Assembly (NCBI RefSeq): GCF_007752135.1
Contig: NZ_CP036298.1
Span: 5,452,859 to 5,516,858 of the forward strand
Reading direction: 5' to 3'
Length of the DNA: 64,000 nucleotides
Origin: Aureliella helgolandensis
GTDB lineage: Bacteria > Planctomycetota > Planctomycetia > Pirellulales > Pirellulaceae
Below are positions 34,976-44,415 of this stretch, one piece after another. Both the position numbers and the translations under genes were made by a program. Positions within the stretch are counted from its first letter, which is position 1, and each line of letters opens with the position of its first letter. The notes under the pieces are model-generated. The model ran no database searches. It had not been told where the DNA came from and was given only the letters and a program-made list of their open reading frames with translations.

Positions 34976-37900
34976 TTGCTGCCGAGCGAATTGCACCATC
35001 GGTTGATCGAGCGTTTTTGCCCACCCTCGATTCTCGTAGATTCCGCGCACGAGATCGTGCACCTCTCCGAGTCGGCGGGCCGCTTTCTACAATTTACCGG
35101 CGGCAAGGACAATCACATCCTCTTGCGCATAGCGCATCCCATGCTGCGCGTCAGACTGCGAGCCGCGATCCATGCCGCTACGCAAACACAAATTGAGGCG
35201 ACCGCATGCCGTGTACCGATCGAGGCTCTTGGCCTGGTGGACATCCGTGTCATTCCCGCTGGCGACGTTGCGCCGGGTTTTCTGCTCATCGTGTTCGAAG
35301 AGCATCCGACGGACGGAGCGGCCAAGAGTGCTGCGTCTAGAAGCTCGGAAGCTCATCATACGGCCGTCCACTTGGAGCGAGAGCTGGTAGCAAAGACCGC
35401 GCATGGGCCGTTCACGATGGAGCAATCGCGGGTGTCCACTGAAGAGCTCAAGGCGCACACCCACGCGTTGCTGGAGATGAACAAGGCACTGCAGTCTGCG
35501 ACAGAAAATCCGAATGTTAGCCGCGAAGATATGCAGGCGATCAATGAGGAACTGACAGCGGTGAACTACAGGCTAACGCGCAATTCCGACCTACTCGCAC
35601 GGTCCAATACCGACTTGCATAACCTGATAGCCGCCACGGACATTGCGATCATCGTCCTCGACCGCGAGCTGCTCATTCAGCGGCTCATTCCCTCGGGCAA
35701 TGCGTTCTTCAATCTCATCTCGACCGATATTGGCCACCCACTCTCTGACCTTGGCCACCAGCTCGCCTACTCCGAAATCGTCACCGATGCCGAACGTGCA
35801 CTGGCGCACCTCAAGCCCGGCCAGCGTGAAGTTAATTTGGGGGAGCAATGGTACCTTGCCCGTACCTCGCCTTATCGCACTATCGATGACCACATCGGTG
35901 GCATAGTCCTCACTTTCCTCGATATTACCGACCAAAAGCGGGGCAAGGAACAGATTGCCCGCCTTGCAGCCGAATCTGAACGCCAGCGGCGGGTTTACGA
36001 AACGGTTCTAATGAATACCCCCGATTTCGTGTATGTGTTCAGCCTTGATCACAGGGTGCTCTACGCCAACGACGCTCTCATTAAAATGTGGGGTCGTGGC
36101 TATGAGGGCGCGATCGGAAAGACGTTCCTCGAGATTGGATACGAACCGTGGCACGCGGAGATGCACGACCGGGAGATCGACCAAGTACGATCGACGGGAC
36201 AGCCGATCCGGGGCGACGTCCCTTTTAACGGCAGTAACGGCCGGCGGCAGTACGACTACATTTTCGTACCTGTCATTGGTGCTGACGGAGAAATCGAGGC
36301 AGTCGCCGGAACGACCCGAGACGTGACCGAGCAAAAGGAGACTGAGCGGCAGCTGCGGGAGGGGCAGGAGCAGTTGGACTTCGCGCTTGCCGCCGCCGAC
36401 TTGGGCTTTTGGTCCCTCAATCTGGCCGATCACACGGCTCGCCGCACGCTCCGACACGATCAGCTGTTTGGGTATGACGCGCTCCTCCCGGAGTGGACCT
36501 ACGAGATGTTTCTCGAACACGTGGTTCCGGAGGACCGTGCGGCGGTGGATGCTGCCTTCCAGCAGTCCGTGGCGACAGGTGCGCCATGGGCTGTTGAGTG
36601 TCGTATCCGTAGGGCCGATGGTGCTGTGCGGCACATTTGGAAGAAGGGGCTTGTCTGGCAGAACGCCGAGGGGCAAGTCGAGCGAATGCTTAGCATCGTC
36701 GGTGATATCACCGAGCGCCGCGAGACTGAGGAGCGGCAGAGGTTTCTGGTCACGCTAGCCGACAGCTTACGCCCGTTGTCCGACCCAGTGGATGTGCAGT
36801 CGGAAGCCAGTCGTGTTCTTGGCGAGCATTTGGGGGCGAACCGAGTGGCCTATTTCGAGATCCATGGCGACGATTACGTCGTCGAGCGAGATTACACCGC
36901 AGGCGTCGCGCCACTTGCCGGCCGATACCCAGTCACCTCTTTCGGGCCTGCCCTGCTCGCTGGCTTACTCGGTGGCCAAACTTGGATCGAGGTGGACGCT
37001 ACCACCGAGCCGAGCCGGCCGTCCAATGAGCGGGAGGCGTTCGCGGCCATCCAGGTGCGGGGGCATGTCGGCGTGCCGCTTGTCAAGAGCGGAAGTTTCG
37101 TGGCCGGCATGACTGTCCAATTTTCTGCCCGGCGAGACTGGACGCCGAACGAAATTGCCATCATTGAAGAGACCGCCGAACGGACTTGGGCGGTGGTGGA
37201 GCGGGTGCGAGCCGAGGCGGCGTTGCGTCAGAGCGAGGAGCGTTCGGCGTTTGTCCGTCGCAGTAGTGGTGTTGGATTCTGGTATTGTGACCTGCCGCTC
37301 GACGTGCTGCAGTGGGATGAATTGGTGAAAGCCCACTTCCACCTGTCGCCCGACGCCACCGTCACGATCCAGACCTTCTACGACCGCATCCACGAAGACG
37401 ACCGAGAACGCACGCGTCGGGCTATCGAACAGAGCATTGCAGGACGCACGCACTATAACCTAGACTACCGCACAGTGTCCCCGGACACCGGGGCTGTGAA
37501 GTGGGTACGGGCGATTGGACGGACTTTCTACAGCGCCGACGGCACCCCGACCAGTTTCGACGGAGTGACGCTCGATGTGAGCGATCAGAAGCGGGCCGAG
37601 GCGCGATTAAGGGAAAGCGAGCAACGCTTCCGCGAAATGGCCAACGCAGCTCCCGCGATGATCTGGGTGACGAACGAGAAGCACGAATGCACATTCCTTT
37701 CTCAGAGCTGGTATGACTTCACCGGCCAGCGAATCGAGGACGGTGAAAAATCCGGCTGGATCAATGCGGTGCATCCCGATGACCGAGTAGCGACACAGAT
37801 GACTTTTACTGTCGCTGCCGAGAGGGGGGAGCCTTTCGAATTAGATTACCGATTGCAAACCGCCGATGGTGCTTACCGCTGGGCGATCGATGCTGGCAAG

Positions 37901-39175
37901 CCACGTTTCAACGAAGCAGGTCAATTCGCTGGGTTTGTGGGCTCCGTAACCGATGTCCATGACCGGCGTGAATTTGAGATGGCTTTAAATGAGGCGCTCA
38001 TGGCTGCCAAGTCCGCCAACGAATCCAAAAGTGCCTTTCTGGCGAATATGAGCCACGAAATTCGCACACCGATGACCGCGATCTTGGGATACGCCGACTT
38101 ACTACAAGACTTGGTCCATCAAGACGATGCGATACAGCATCTGAAAACGATACGAAACAACGGTCATTATTTGTTGGAAATCATTAACGACATCCTGGAT
38201 CTCTCCAAGATTGAGGCAGGGAAGTTGGAAGTCGAGTGCGAACCCTTCGAGTTACACCGCTTAATCGAGGATGTTCGTAGCATCATGGAGATTCGGGCAA
38301 AGGAAGGCGGGTTAATGCTGGAAGTCCAATATAATGGCAAGCTGCCCAGCGTGATCCAGTCGGACGCCAAGCGATTAAAGCAAATTTTGATCAATCTCGT
38401 TGGCAACGCCATCAAGTTCACCCACCGTGGCCAAGTGCAAATTCGCGTTCAGTTTGATGCGATGACGTGGCGATTGCAATTCGATGTCATCGATACGGGG
38501 ATCGGTATTTCACAAGGGCAGATGGCAAGACTATTTAAGCCATTCTCACAAGGTGATGCGAGTGTTAGCAGAAACTTCGGTGGCACCGGACTGGGGTTGA
38601 TTATCAGCCAGAGACTGGCGGAAATGCTCGGTGGCTCCATCACTGCCGAAAGTACCGAAAACGTGGGCAGCGTGTTTTCGGTCAGCATTCAAACGGGCGA
38701 AAACTCGCATCTTGAATTGGTTGACTACGAAAGTATGCTCGACAGCAGGGGGGTGCATGTTGACACGAACCACAACGAACCCTCCAAACTCACATGTCAC
38801 GTGCTGATTGTGGACGACCGGCGTGATATTCGATTCTTGAGCAAACATATTCTCACAAAATCGGGCGCGACCGTGTCGGAATGCGCGGACGGGCTAGAAG
38901 CCGTAGAACGTATCGCCGCTCATTTAATTGACGGAAAGGTTCCCGATTTAATCCTATTGGATATGCAGATGCCGAATCTAGACGGATACGCAACCGCGCA
39001 AAGATTGCGTTCGCTAGGTTACACTGGTCCGATCTTAGCACTTACCGCGGACGCGATGCAGAGCGATATGAACCGGTGTCTCGATGTCGGATGCAACAAC
39101 TATCTGAGCAAACCGATCGACGAAAAACAACTGTTGAAAAAAGTTGCCGATTTAACAACAGGGAAAAACTCATGA
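34976..39175 (+). CDS. Multi-PAS hybrid histidine kinase, N-terminally truncated CheB/CheR fusion
   Basis: 1399 residues from a TTG; the true start is uncertain because the N-terminal CheB/CheR part was lost. Order: PAS-like segment of the CheR-associated type (to ~115), coiled coil (~130-210), PAS (~215-330), two PAS/PAC units (~345-590), GAF (~595-745), two PAS/PAC units (~755-1000), HisKA with SHEIRTP (His1027), HATPase (NLVGNAIKFTHRG, DTGIGIS, FGGTGLGL) and a receiver domain with Asp1329 in LILLDMQMP. It should autophosphorylate and relay phosphate internally, with no transmembrane segment seen, so sensing is cytoplasmic. A partner output protein is not adjacent. Confidence 0.87.
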   Translation: MLPSELHHRLIERFCPPSILVDSAHEIVHLSESAGRFLQFTGGKDNHILLRIAHPMLRVRLRAAIHAATQTQIEATACRVPIEALGLVDIRVIPAGDVAPGFLLIVFEEHPTDGAAKSAASRSSEAHHTAVHLERELVAKTAHGPFTMEQSRVSTEELKAHTHALLEMNKALQSATENPNVSREDMQAINEELTAVNYRLTRNSDLLARSNTDLHNLIAATDIAIIVLDRELLIQRLIPSGNAFFNLISTDIGHPLSDLGHQLAYSEIVTDAERALAHLKPGQREVNLGEQWYLARTSPYRTIDDHIGGIVLTFLDITDQKRGKEQIARLAAESERQRRVYETVLMNTPDFVYVFSLDHRVLYANDALIKMWGRGYEGAIGKTFLEIGYEPWHAEMHDREIDQVRSTGQPIRGDVPFNGSNGRRQYDYIFVPVIGADGEIEAVAGTTRDVTEQKETERQLREGQEQLDFALAAADLGFWSLNLADHTARRTLRHDQLFGYDALLPEWTYEMFLEHVVPEDRAAVDAAFQQSVATGAPWAVECRIRRADGAVRHIWKKGLVWQNAEGQVERMLSIVGDITERRETEERQRFLVTLADSLRPLSDPVDVQSEASRVLGEHLGANRVAYFEIHGDDYVVERDYTAGVAPLAGRYPVTSFGPALLAGLLGGQTWIEVDATTEPSRPSNEREAFAAIQVRGHVGVPLVKSGSFVAGMTVQFSARRDWTPNEIAIIEETAERTWAVVERVRAEAALRQSEERSAFVRRSSGVGFWYCDLPLDVLQWDELVKAHFHLSPDATVTIQTFYDRIHEDDRERTRRAIEQSIAGRTHYNLDYRTVSPDTGAVKWVRAIGRTFYSADGTPTSFDGVTLDVSDQKRAEARLRESEQRFREMANAAPAMIWVTNEKHECTFLSQSWYDFTGQRIEDGEKSGWINAVHPDDRVATQMTFTVAAERGEPFELDYRLQTADGAYRWAIDAGKPRFNEAGQFAGFVGSVTDVHDRREFEMALNEALMAAKSANESKSAFLANMSHEIRTPMTAILGYADLLQDLVHQDDAIQHLKTIRNNGHYLLEIINDILDLSKIEAGKLEVECEPFELHRLIEDVRSIMEIRAKEGGLMLEVQYNGKLPSVIQSDAKRLKQILINLVGNAIKFTHRGQVQIRVQFDAMTWRLQFDVIDTGIGISQGQMARLFKPFSQGDASVSRNFGGTGLGLIISQRLAEMLGGSITAESTENVGSVFSVSIQTGENSHLELVDYESMLDSRGVHVDTNHNEPSKLTCHVLIVDDRRDIRFLSKHILTKSGATVSECADGLEAVERIAAHLIDGKVPDLILLDMQMPNLDGYATAQRLRSLGYTGPILALTADAMQSDMNRCLDVGCNNYLSKPIDEKQLLKKVADLTTGKNS

Positions 39176-39264
39176 CCTTGCTGGATAACGCACAAGGAAG
39201 GCTTGAATCTGCGGCATTCAGCAGTAATGAAGCTCTGTCGCCTAGGTGTCTGTCAAACGCTTAA
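39172..39264 (+). pseudogene. Truncated start of the gene after the kinase
   Basis: The ATG overlaps the kinase stop (ATGA) and opens MTLLDNAQGRLESAAFSSNEALSPRCLSNA, then stops. Tight coupling suggests that a downstream operon gene started here and was cut off; the next recognisable feature is an R4 repeat. No family is identified. Confidence 0.45.
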
Positions 39265-39418
39265 CTGCCCCACCAGACGCGGACAATCCTTCAGGACGTT
39301 TCCAGCACCGCATTCAAACGAGCTAGTCGTCATCGCACAGTCGTGATAGCGTGGTCTCCACTTCCCAAATCTCGTTGCGATTGGTAAGCGGAATTTGACT
39401 ATCATGCGCTTGCCAAAT

Positions 39419-39601
39419 ACCTCCCCGTAACGAACCCTCTTCATAACCATTCTCTGTTTCTGAAATGACGCGAACACAATGAGCACAAGGGGTTAGCGAT
39501 TCCGAGTCCCGTTCGGTCCCCCAGAGCGGACGCTACCGTTTACTGAAAATCGGACACAGAAGTTGGGGATAGAGAAGTTCTCACAATGGAGCTTGAGCAG
39601 T
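39419..39601 (+). repeat. ~185 bp dispersed repeat R4, copy 3
   Basis: Same orientation and landmarks as copies at 14850 and 26061. It lies just beyond the truncated operon that follows the hybrid kinase, so again it marks a breakpoint. Confidence 0.85.
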
Positions 39602-39806
39602 CGCTTCAGGGGCGTCCCCCGGCCACCCGCGGCCGCCCAATGAAAAACCGTCGACCTACGCCCTCAATGGTAGTACCGCTCCCTTGCCCCTTACCGACCT
39701 CGGGTAGCAAGCCAAGCAACCAACTTCGGCCCAGCCACGCAGCGACTCGCCCTGAACAGGGATTTGGAATCAGGCTCGTCCCTCGCTGACCCCAAATCCT
39801 AATTAG

Positions 39807-40265
39807 TTATCCGCCCGCTCCGGCCTCCATTTCGTCGATGTCGGTGGATTCGTCAGTGTAGTCGTCGTATTCAGGCTCAGGTTTCCATGTGAACCGACCG
39901 AACACGGCCCACATGATACCGGGGTAGCCGAACACGATCAGGCCCATCAATGCGTTGAGGGCCGTTGAAGACGAACGGCGACCATCACCGAACCATTGAC
40001 CCTCAGCGATCATTGAAATGAGGTAGGCCAAGTACCCACCGGCGACGATGCCGCCAACCGCGCGCCAGCACCACCAGAAACGTTCCGCATTCCAGAGGCC
40101 GATGAGAACGAACAAGCAGAGCAGGACAAACGCGCCAAGGATCACCCAACCAGTTGGTTCCGGCGGTCGAGCGAGCAGCGGAAGAAGGAGGATCGTCGCC
40201 AACAGAAAAGGCGCGGTGCACCAGAACATGAAACGTGATGGCGGCGGAAGGTCTTGAACTCTCAT
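39807..40265 (-). CDS. Small integral membrane protein
   Basis: 152 residues from the ATG at 40265 (MRVQDLPPPSRFMF...); an upstream ATG gives a less likely extension. About four transmembrane helices are visible (FWCTAPFLLATILLLPLLA, WVILGAFVLLCLFVLIGLW, AVGGIVAGGYLAYLISMIA, ALNALMGLIVFGYPGIMWAVF) and an acidic C-terminal tail (EPEYDDYTDESTDIDEME). No family recognised. Confidence 0.65.
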   Translation of the reverse strand: MRVQDLPPPSRFMFWCTAPFLLATILLLPLLARPPEPTGWVILGAFVLLCLFVLIGLWNAERFWWCWRAVGGIVAGGYLAYLISMIAEGQWFGDGRRSSSTALNALMGLIVFGYPGIMWAVFGRFTWKPEPEYDDYTDESTDIDEMEAGAGG

Positions 40266-40570
40266 TGGAGCGGATAACATGGTTATGGACGACAACGTGT
40301 CGCATAGAGGAGGAGCGATACGCTGGAGACCAGGACTGAGAATATTGATACTGTTCATGGTAGCAAAACATGCCCAATACTGGCACGAATTTTACGTTTT
40401 CCTGTCAGTACCAAGACTGTTGCAGTAGCAATGCAACGGCCTATCGCACTTTCCACGATACGTTAGCTCGCTCTCAAGCTGGACGAACTGCGAGCTATTA
40501 GCTGGAAGGTGACTGAGTCTGCTCAATTGCTCAGTTGCAGCGATTGCCAGTGGGTCAATAGGCTAGCGGT

Positions 40571-40648
40571 TACCCAGGCGGGAGTTCCACGCACTTGTCC
40601 TCAACTTGCTTCCAGTAAGCACGTGAATCGCCGTGGTTATCCGCCATC
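40571..40648 (-). repeat. Orphan end of repeat R1 with an attC half site
   Basis: On the minus strand it begins GGCGGATAACCACGGCGATT, then GTGCTTACTGGAAG, and ends near AACTCCCGCCTGGGTAACC, matching the 5' part of R1 and of the intron remnant at 48698. It marks the left edge of the cassette array. Confidence 0.7.
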
Positions 40649-40695
40649 TGGCATGAACCAGAAAGAAATCGTGCCAGATAAATGTCCGTGAGGTA

Positions 40696-41160
40696 TCAGT
40701 CTAAGTAACGATTGACAGCCGAGCAAGGATTGAGCCTATTTGCTCGGCCACTCGTCCGCCGCTGGCGTTTCAAACTTGGATACTCCGGGTGGGCTGCGTT
40801 TCGGAATGATGCGTTTGGATTTTGCGGAAATGGGTCAATTCCCTCTGGGTAGTCGATGTCGAACGGCCGAGGGTCACGAAATGGCCACAGATTAGTATAC
40901 GTGTCACCATCAACGTTTCGGTACGATACACGCAAGTGTTTTTCTACCATATTGGTGCCCAAATAGGTGCGGAAGTGCTTCAGGGCGGCAAGGGGCGAAT
41001 CTGTGTACACGAAGAAGTTGATAGTTCCCGAGCCAGCGTCGTAACCATTAACGTCGCAAGTCTTGGGCATGGAATCGGCCAGTTTCTGCTTGAACGCTAG
41101 AAGGTCGTTATGCTTTGCGAAGAACGTCCCAGGGAATTGAAATACGACTTGGTGCTGCAT
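40696..41160 (-). CDS. Cassette gene, protein of unknown function
   Basis: 154 residues beginning MQHQVVFQFPGTFFAKHNDLLAFKQKLADSMPKTCDVNGYDAGSGTINFFVYTDSPLAALKHFRTYL. The first ~110 residues look like a small alpha/beta protein; homologues of unknown role occur in immunity-protein neighbourhoods, but I cannot name the family. The tail from about SLKRQRRTSGRANRLNPCSAVNRYLD resembles dispersed planctomycete repeat sequence, so the original end was probably replaced. Confidence 0.6.
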   Translation of the reverse strand: MQHQVVFQFPGTFFAKHNDLLAFKQKLADSMPKTCDVNGYDAGSGTINFFVYTDSPLAALKHFRTYLGTNMVEKHLRVSYRNVDGDTYTNLWPFRDPRPFDIDYPEGIDPFPQNPNASFRNAAHPEYPSLKRQRRTSGRANRLNPCSAVNRYLD

Positions 41161-41195
41161 CGGCCAATCGCTTGTGGTTCACGCGGTTGCTTATT

Positions 41196-41746
41196 CGGAT
41201 AACAACCAGTAGCAATCTATTCCAACTGGGATCGTAGCGAGCACGGAGGGATAGATTGTCCGTTGAGCTGAGACGCTTCGCTCCACAGGTGCAATGCGGA
41301 TGGTATTGAACTGGCATCTGATGAGAGTCAGTTTACCCGAGGCAGAGATGGCTTGGCAAGCAGCTTAATGAGCAGTCGGGAGGTGCGCCGAGAGGCAGGT
41401 AGCTAATAGGAATCTTGCCGTTGAACCGCCCAGCCTGGAGGAAGGGTTCTCGACGCTCCCATGACGCGATGTCTGATATTTCCTTCCGGTAGGAACGCAC
41501 CCTGGGCAGGAGCCGACAGTTACCAAATCTCGGAGCTCAATACCGAACAGGGCAGGCTAGCTACCCCATACCTTTCATCCTCGCTTCCTTTCTTGGCTAC
41601 ACATCAACCGACGATTTCGGCACGGTGCCTTATACCTCGGTTGCAAGCCTAGATAATGAGCCTGTGGCTAACAGCTACTCAGTCGAGAGTTACACTCGCT
41701 AGTCATCAACTCTTTTCCAGTACCACGTGCATCGTTTGGTTCGCTG
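41196..41746 (-). repeat. R1 element, copy A (attC-bounded, no gene)
   Basis: About 551 bp, the most diverged copy. It is bounded on the + strand by GGATAAC at the left and GGTTCGCT at the right, the two ends expected of an attC. On the minus strand it begins GTGGTACTGGAAAAG after CGATGCAC, similar to a group II intron 5' end. Open frames inside (for example the one starting MPVQYHPHCTCG) recur in every copy and look non-genic. Confidence 0.85.
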
Positions 41747-41751
41747 GTGCC

Positions 41752-42705
41752 TCAGTGTTCATCGCGAAGGTGGTGGTCAAGAAAACGAACAATGTGTTGT
41801 CGGTATTGTATCGGATTATCGCGTAACAGGTCCACGTGTGCAGCACCATCGACCATCCAAAGATGTTTGGGTTCTGATGCAGCGGAAAACATTGCTTGCG
41901 TTTCTGATTCGGTGGTGTGTTGGTCGTCGGTTCCGGATGCGACGCAAACCGGACATTCTATGTCAGGCATGTGGTCGATGGGGCGAAGCTCATTTGGCGA
42001 AATGCCAAGACGAGGTTTGAGTTGGATGAGTAGCAGCCATGTGGGGATCGACGAAAGCGGACCAAGTTTAGCGGCAACACGATTGTGGATGGCATCGTGA
42101 ATGTTCGGATAAACCGACTCGAGAACGAGAGCGTCGATTTCCAAGGGCGAGGCCAGTAGAGCGGCCGCGCCACCAAGCGAAACGCCAATAACGCCGATCG
42201 GTTCATCCGGGTGTTCGCGTCGTGCAAATTCAACTGCTGCACGAACGTCATGTCGTTCGAGGTATCCAGCCGTGATTGCACCTCCAGGGCTCTCGCCGTG
42301 TGCCTGGAGGTCGATCATCACCGTTGCATATCCCGCGTCATGAAGCATCCGAGCGCGATCTAACATCGAGAGACGCGAACCACGTATACCGTGGAGCAAT
42401 ACAATCACGCCGTTGCTGAAATCTGGTTGGGTATGCCAACCCGAAATCACAGAACCAGATTGGCTGTTCACGCTGAACGCGGTTGCGTTCAGTTCGAGTG
42501 GCGGCTCACCGATTGCGCGAGGGTTCGGCGCGATGAGTGCGCCAGCAACAAACCAGGACGCGATTAATCCGACGACGATGAAGCACGACGTGACCATCAT
42601 AGCATGGCGGATCATTCGTATGCGTCGTGTGAGTGGCATCAAAGTTACGAGTTTCTTGTCCAGCGGAGGGTACCGATCATCCGGTCGCGACGATTGGTCT
42701 TCCAT
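41752..42705 (-). CDS. Membrane-anchored alpha/beta hydrolase
   Basis: 317 residues. One N-terminal transmembrane helix (AMMVTSCFIVVGLIASWFVAGALI) precedes an alpha/beta hydrolase domain: VLLHGIRGSRLSM, nucleophile elbow VIGVSLGGAAALL, acid in CVASGTDDQHT and histidine in VDGAAHVDLL. It is likely a serine esterase or peptidase acting outside the membrane. It directly follows R1 copy A and is a larger gene than most cassettes here. Confidence 0.82.
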   Translation of the reverse strand: MEDQSSRPDDRYPPLDKKLVTLMPLTRRIRMIRHAMMVTSCFIVVGLIASWFVAGALIAPNPRAIGEPPLELNATAFSVNSQSGSVISGWHTQPDFSNGVIVLLHGIRGSRLSMLDRARMLHDAGYATVMIDLQAHGESPGGAITAGYLERHDVRAAVEFARREHPDEPIGVIGVSLGGAAALLASPLEIDALVLESVYPNIHDAIHNRVAAKLGPLSSIPTWLLLIQLKPRLGISPNELRPIDHMPDIECPVCVASGTDDQHTTESETQAMFSAASEPKHLWMVDGAAHVDLLRDNPIQYRQHIVRFLDHHLRDEH

Positions 42706-42743
42706 CTAAAAACGCCCGGCTACCGCGCCTCGGTGGCATCAGC

Positions 42744-43178
42744 TTATTCTCCACCACTATCTGTGTCGAGCGGAATGTAGTCTACCATTTCGTGCGTCCA
42801 GCGCGGAGCACCGTCTGAATGTTCGACAGGGGATTCCGAAATTGAGTGGATGAATCGGTCGACAAGGACATCATAGTCATCACGTGTTTCGTACGTCGGC
42901 CGAAAGTCATCACGCAGTGCCTGTAGTTCGGCGAGTACGACATCTGATCTATCGTTCTCGAGTTCGATGATCGTGTTTTGAATTAGGTCTTTGGTCGCTT
43001 CCGAGAAGTAGATGTTGGATTGCAGCCGATCAAGCGACCCAACGATCCAAGCAACGCCGAAAGACATTGCGATTGCGCAGACACCCAGCGTGATTCGAGC
43101 ACCGCGGTTGTCGTAGAACTCAGAAATCAGCCAAATAATGGGGAATGCAACGACGAGAACAAGTGTCAATTCAAGCAT
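42744..43178 (-). CDS. Cassette gene, small membrane protein
   Basis: 144 residues. Two N-terminal helices (LELTLVLVVAFPIIWLISEF and ITLGVCAIAMSFGVAWIVGSL) precede a soluble, acidic part (NTIIELENDRSDVVLAELQALRDDFRP). No family recognised. An attC lies 37 bases upstream. No attC was seen between this gene and the hydrolase at 41752, so the two may share a cassette or the site is decayed. Confidence 0.6.
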   Translation of the reverse strand: MLELTLVLVVAFPIIWLISEFYDNRGARITLGVCAIAMSFGVAWIVGSLDRLQSNIYFSEATKDLIQNTIIELENDRSDVVLAELQALRDDFRPTYETRDDYDVLVDRFIHSISESPVEHSDGAPRWTHEMVDYIPLDTDSGGE

Positions 43179-43199
43179 TGGTCTGCACCATCGCGTCAG

Positions 43200-43853
43200 T
43201 CACCATTCATTTGGGCGAACGTCGGGATTCACCAAGTTGCGGGAGGTGACGTTCCATTTGGGTAAGACCATGCACCGCGACTTTGGTGCATTTCTCTGTT
43301 CGCCTCCGTGGATTGATTGTTCAACGGTGCAACATCCATCGCAATTCAATAGTCCTGCTTCTTGAAGTATCGGGAGTATCGTGGAAGCCATATCGAAGAA
43401 CTCATCGCCACCCCAAAGCGTCAGCTTGGATTCCATTGGTTTGCGAACGCCGTACCATCGATACATTCTCGTGTTTCTGATCGATGTGAAGAATCGCGTC
43501 GTTTCCTCTCGTTGTGACGCTTCAATTGGAAACAGTTGTCGAGATAGGAACAGTGATGGCAGGCCGCACGGTATCTTAAATTGTGCAACGATCTGGCCCG
43601 GTGGTTCCTCCCATACTTCATTCTCCCATCCAAGTTGACGGCAAAGAGCAATATCAAAGTACCGTTTGCCAATAGGGCCGATAGGCCAACCCACAAACAT
43701 CAAACCATCGGTTATGTCTTCGATCCGATCGTTCGCAAATGAATCTTCAAATACGACGACAGCTTGGGCGAGCGTGAATTCCTGTCCGATCGGAAGCATT
43801 TGATGCATCCGATCAAGGAGTTGGAGTCGACCATTCTCTTTTGCGAAGATCAT
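43200..43853 (-). CDS. Cassette gene, protein of unknown function reading through attC
   Basis: 217 residues from the ATG at 43853 (MIFAKENGRLQLLDRMHQML...); the frame is open further upstream only through the R1 repeat. The body includes FEDSFANDRIEDITDGLMFVGWPIGPIGKRYFDIALCRQLGWENEVWEEPPGQIVAQFKIP. The last ~30 codons lie inside the attC at 43216-43303, so the C-terminus is encoded by the recombination site. No family recognised. Confidence 0.6.
   Translation of the reverse strand: MIFAKENGRLQLLDRMHQMLPIGQEFTLAQAVVVFEDSFANDRIEDITDGLMFVGWPIGPIGKRYFDIALCRQLGWENEVWEEPPGQIVAQFKIPCGLPSLFLSRQLFPIEASQREETTRFFTSIRNTRMYRWYGVRKPMESKLTLWGGDEFFDMASTILPILQEAGLLNCDGCCTVEQSIHGGEQRNAPKSRCMVLPKWNVTSRNLVNPDVRPNEW
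43216..43303 (-). other. Predicted attC site
   Basis: + strand arms CGAACGTCGGGATTCACCAA and, at the other side, ACTTTGGTGCATTTCTCTGT-TCGCC pair imperfectly around a ~35 base middle, giving the AAC...GTT terminal pattern of attC. Confidence 0.7.
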
Positions 43854-43869
43854 GCGGTACTCGGGTTGG

Positions 43870-44415
43870 CGAACGAATAGCAATCTATCCCAACTGGGAG
43901 CACGGCGAGCACGGAGGCATAGATTGTCCGTTGAGCTGAGACGCTTCGCTCCACAGGTGCTATGCGGATGGTATTGAACTGGCATCTAATGACAGTCAGT
44001 TTAGCCTAGGCAGAGTTGGCTTGGCAAGCATTTTGTCGAGCTGCCGGGCAGTCGCGTAGAGAGGCAGATAGATAATAAGAAATCTTGAGGTTGTAGCTCC
44101 CAGACTGGAGACGGGTTCGCGTCGCTCCCGCGACGCGATACTTGCAATTACCTTCCAGGATTCACACACATTGGGCTGGAGCCGACAGCAACCAAATTTC
44201 GGAGCTCAATCTCGTTCAGGGCAGGGTAGCTACCCCCTACCTTTCATCCTCGCTTCCTTTCTTTGCTACACATCAACCGACGATTTCGGCACTGTGCCTT
44301 GTACCTCGGTTGCAAGCCTAGAGAATGAGCCAATGGCGTGCTGCTACTCATGCGGGGTTCGCACCCGCTAGTCATTCAAACATCTCCAGTTCGATTCGTG
44401 CATGCGATGGTTACG
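43870..44415 (-). repeat. R1 element, copy B (attC-bounded, no gene)
   Basis: About 546 bp, very similar to copies C and D. Ends are GCGAACGAATAGC at the left and ATGCGATGGTTAC at the right. An internal inverted repeat CAATCTATCCC/(G)ATAGATTGTC lies at the left edge. On the minus strand it separates the cassette ending at 44411 from the one starting at 43853, in the place of a normal ~90 bp attC. Confidence 0.88.

Noticed and set aside
39253..39486. Minus-strand frame MLIVFASFQKQRMVMKRVRYGEV, with a relative at 14590-14916
   Set aside because: Produced by the R4 repeat; the frames diverge outside it and no family is recognised.
43854..43985. N-terminal extension MPVQYHPHSTCGAKRLSSTD... of the 43200 gene and similar frames at 41108 and 47800
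   Set aside because: The frame lies inside the R1 repeat and recurs in other copies with different downstream genes, so it is repeat sequence, not protein.
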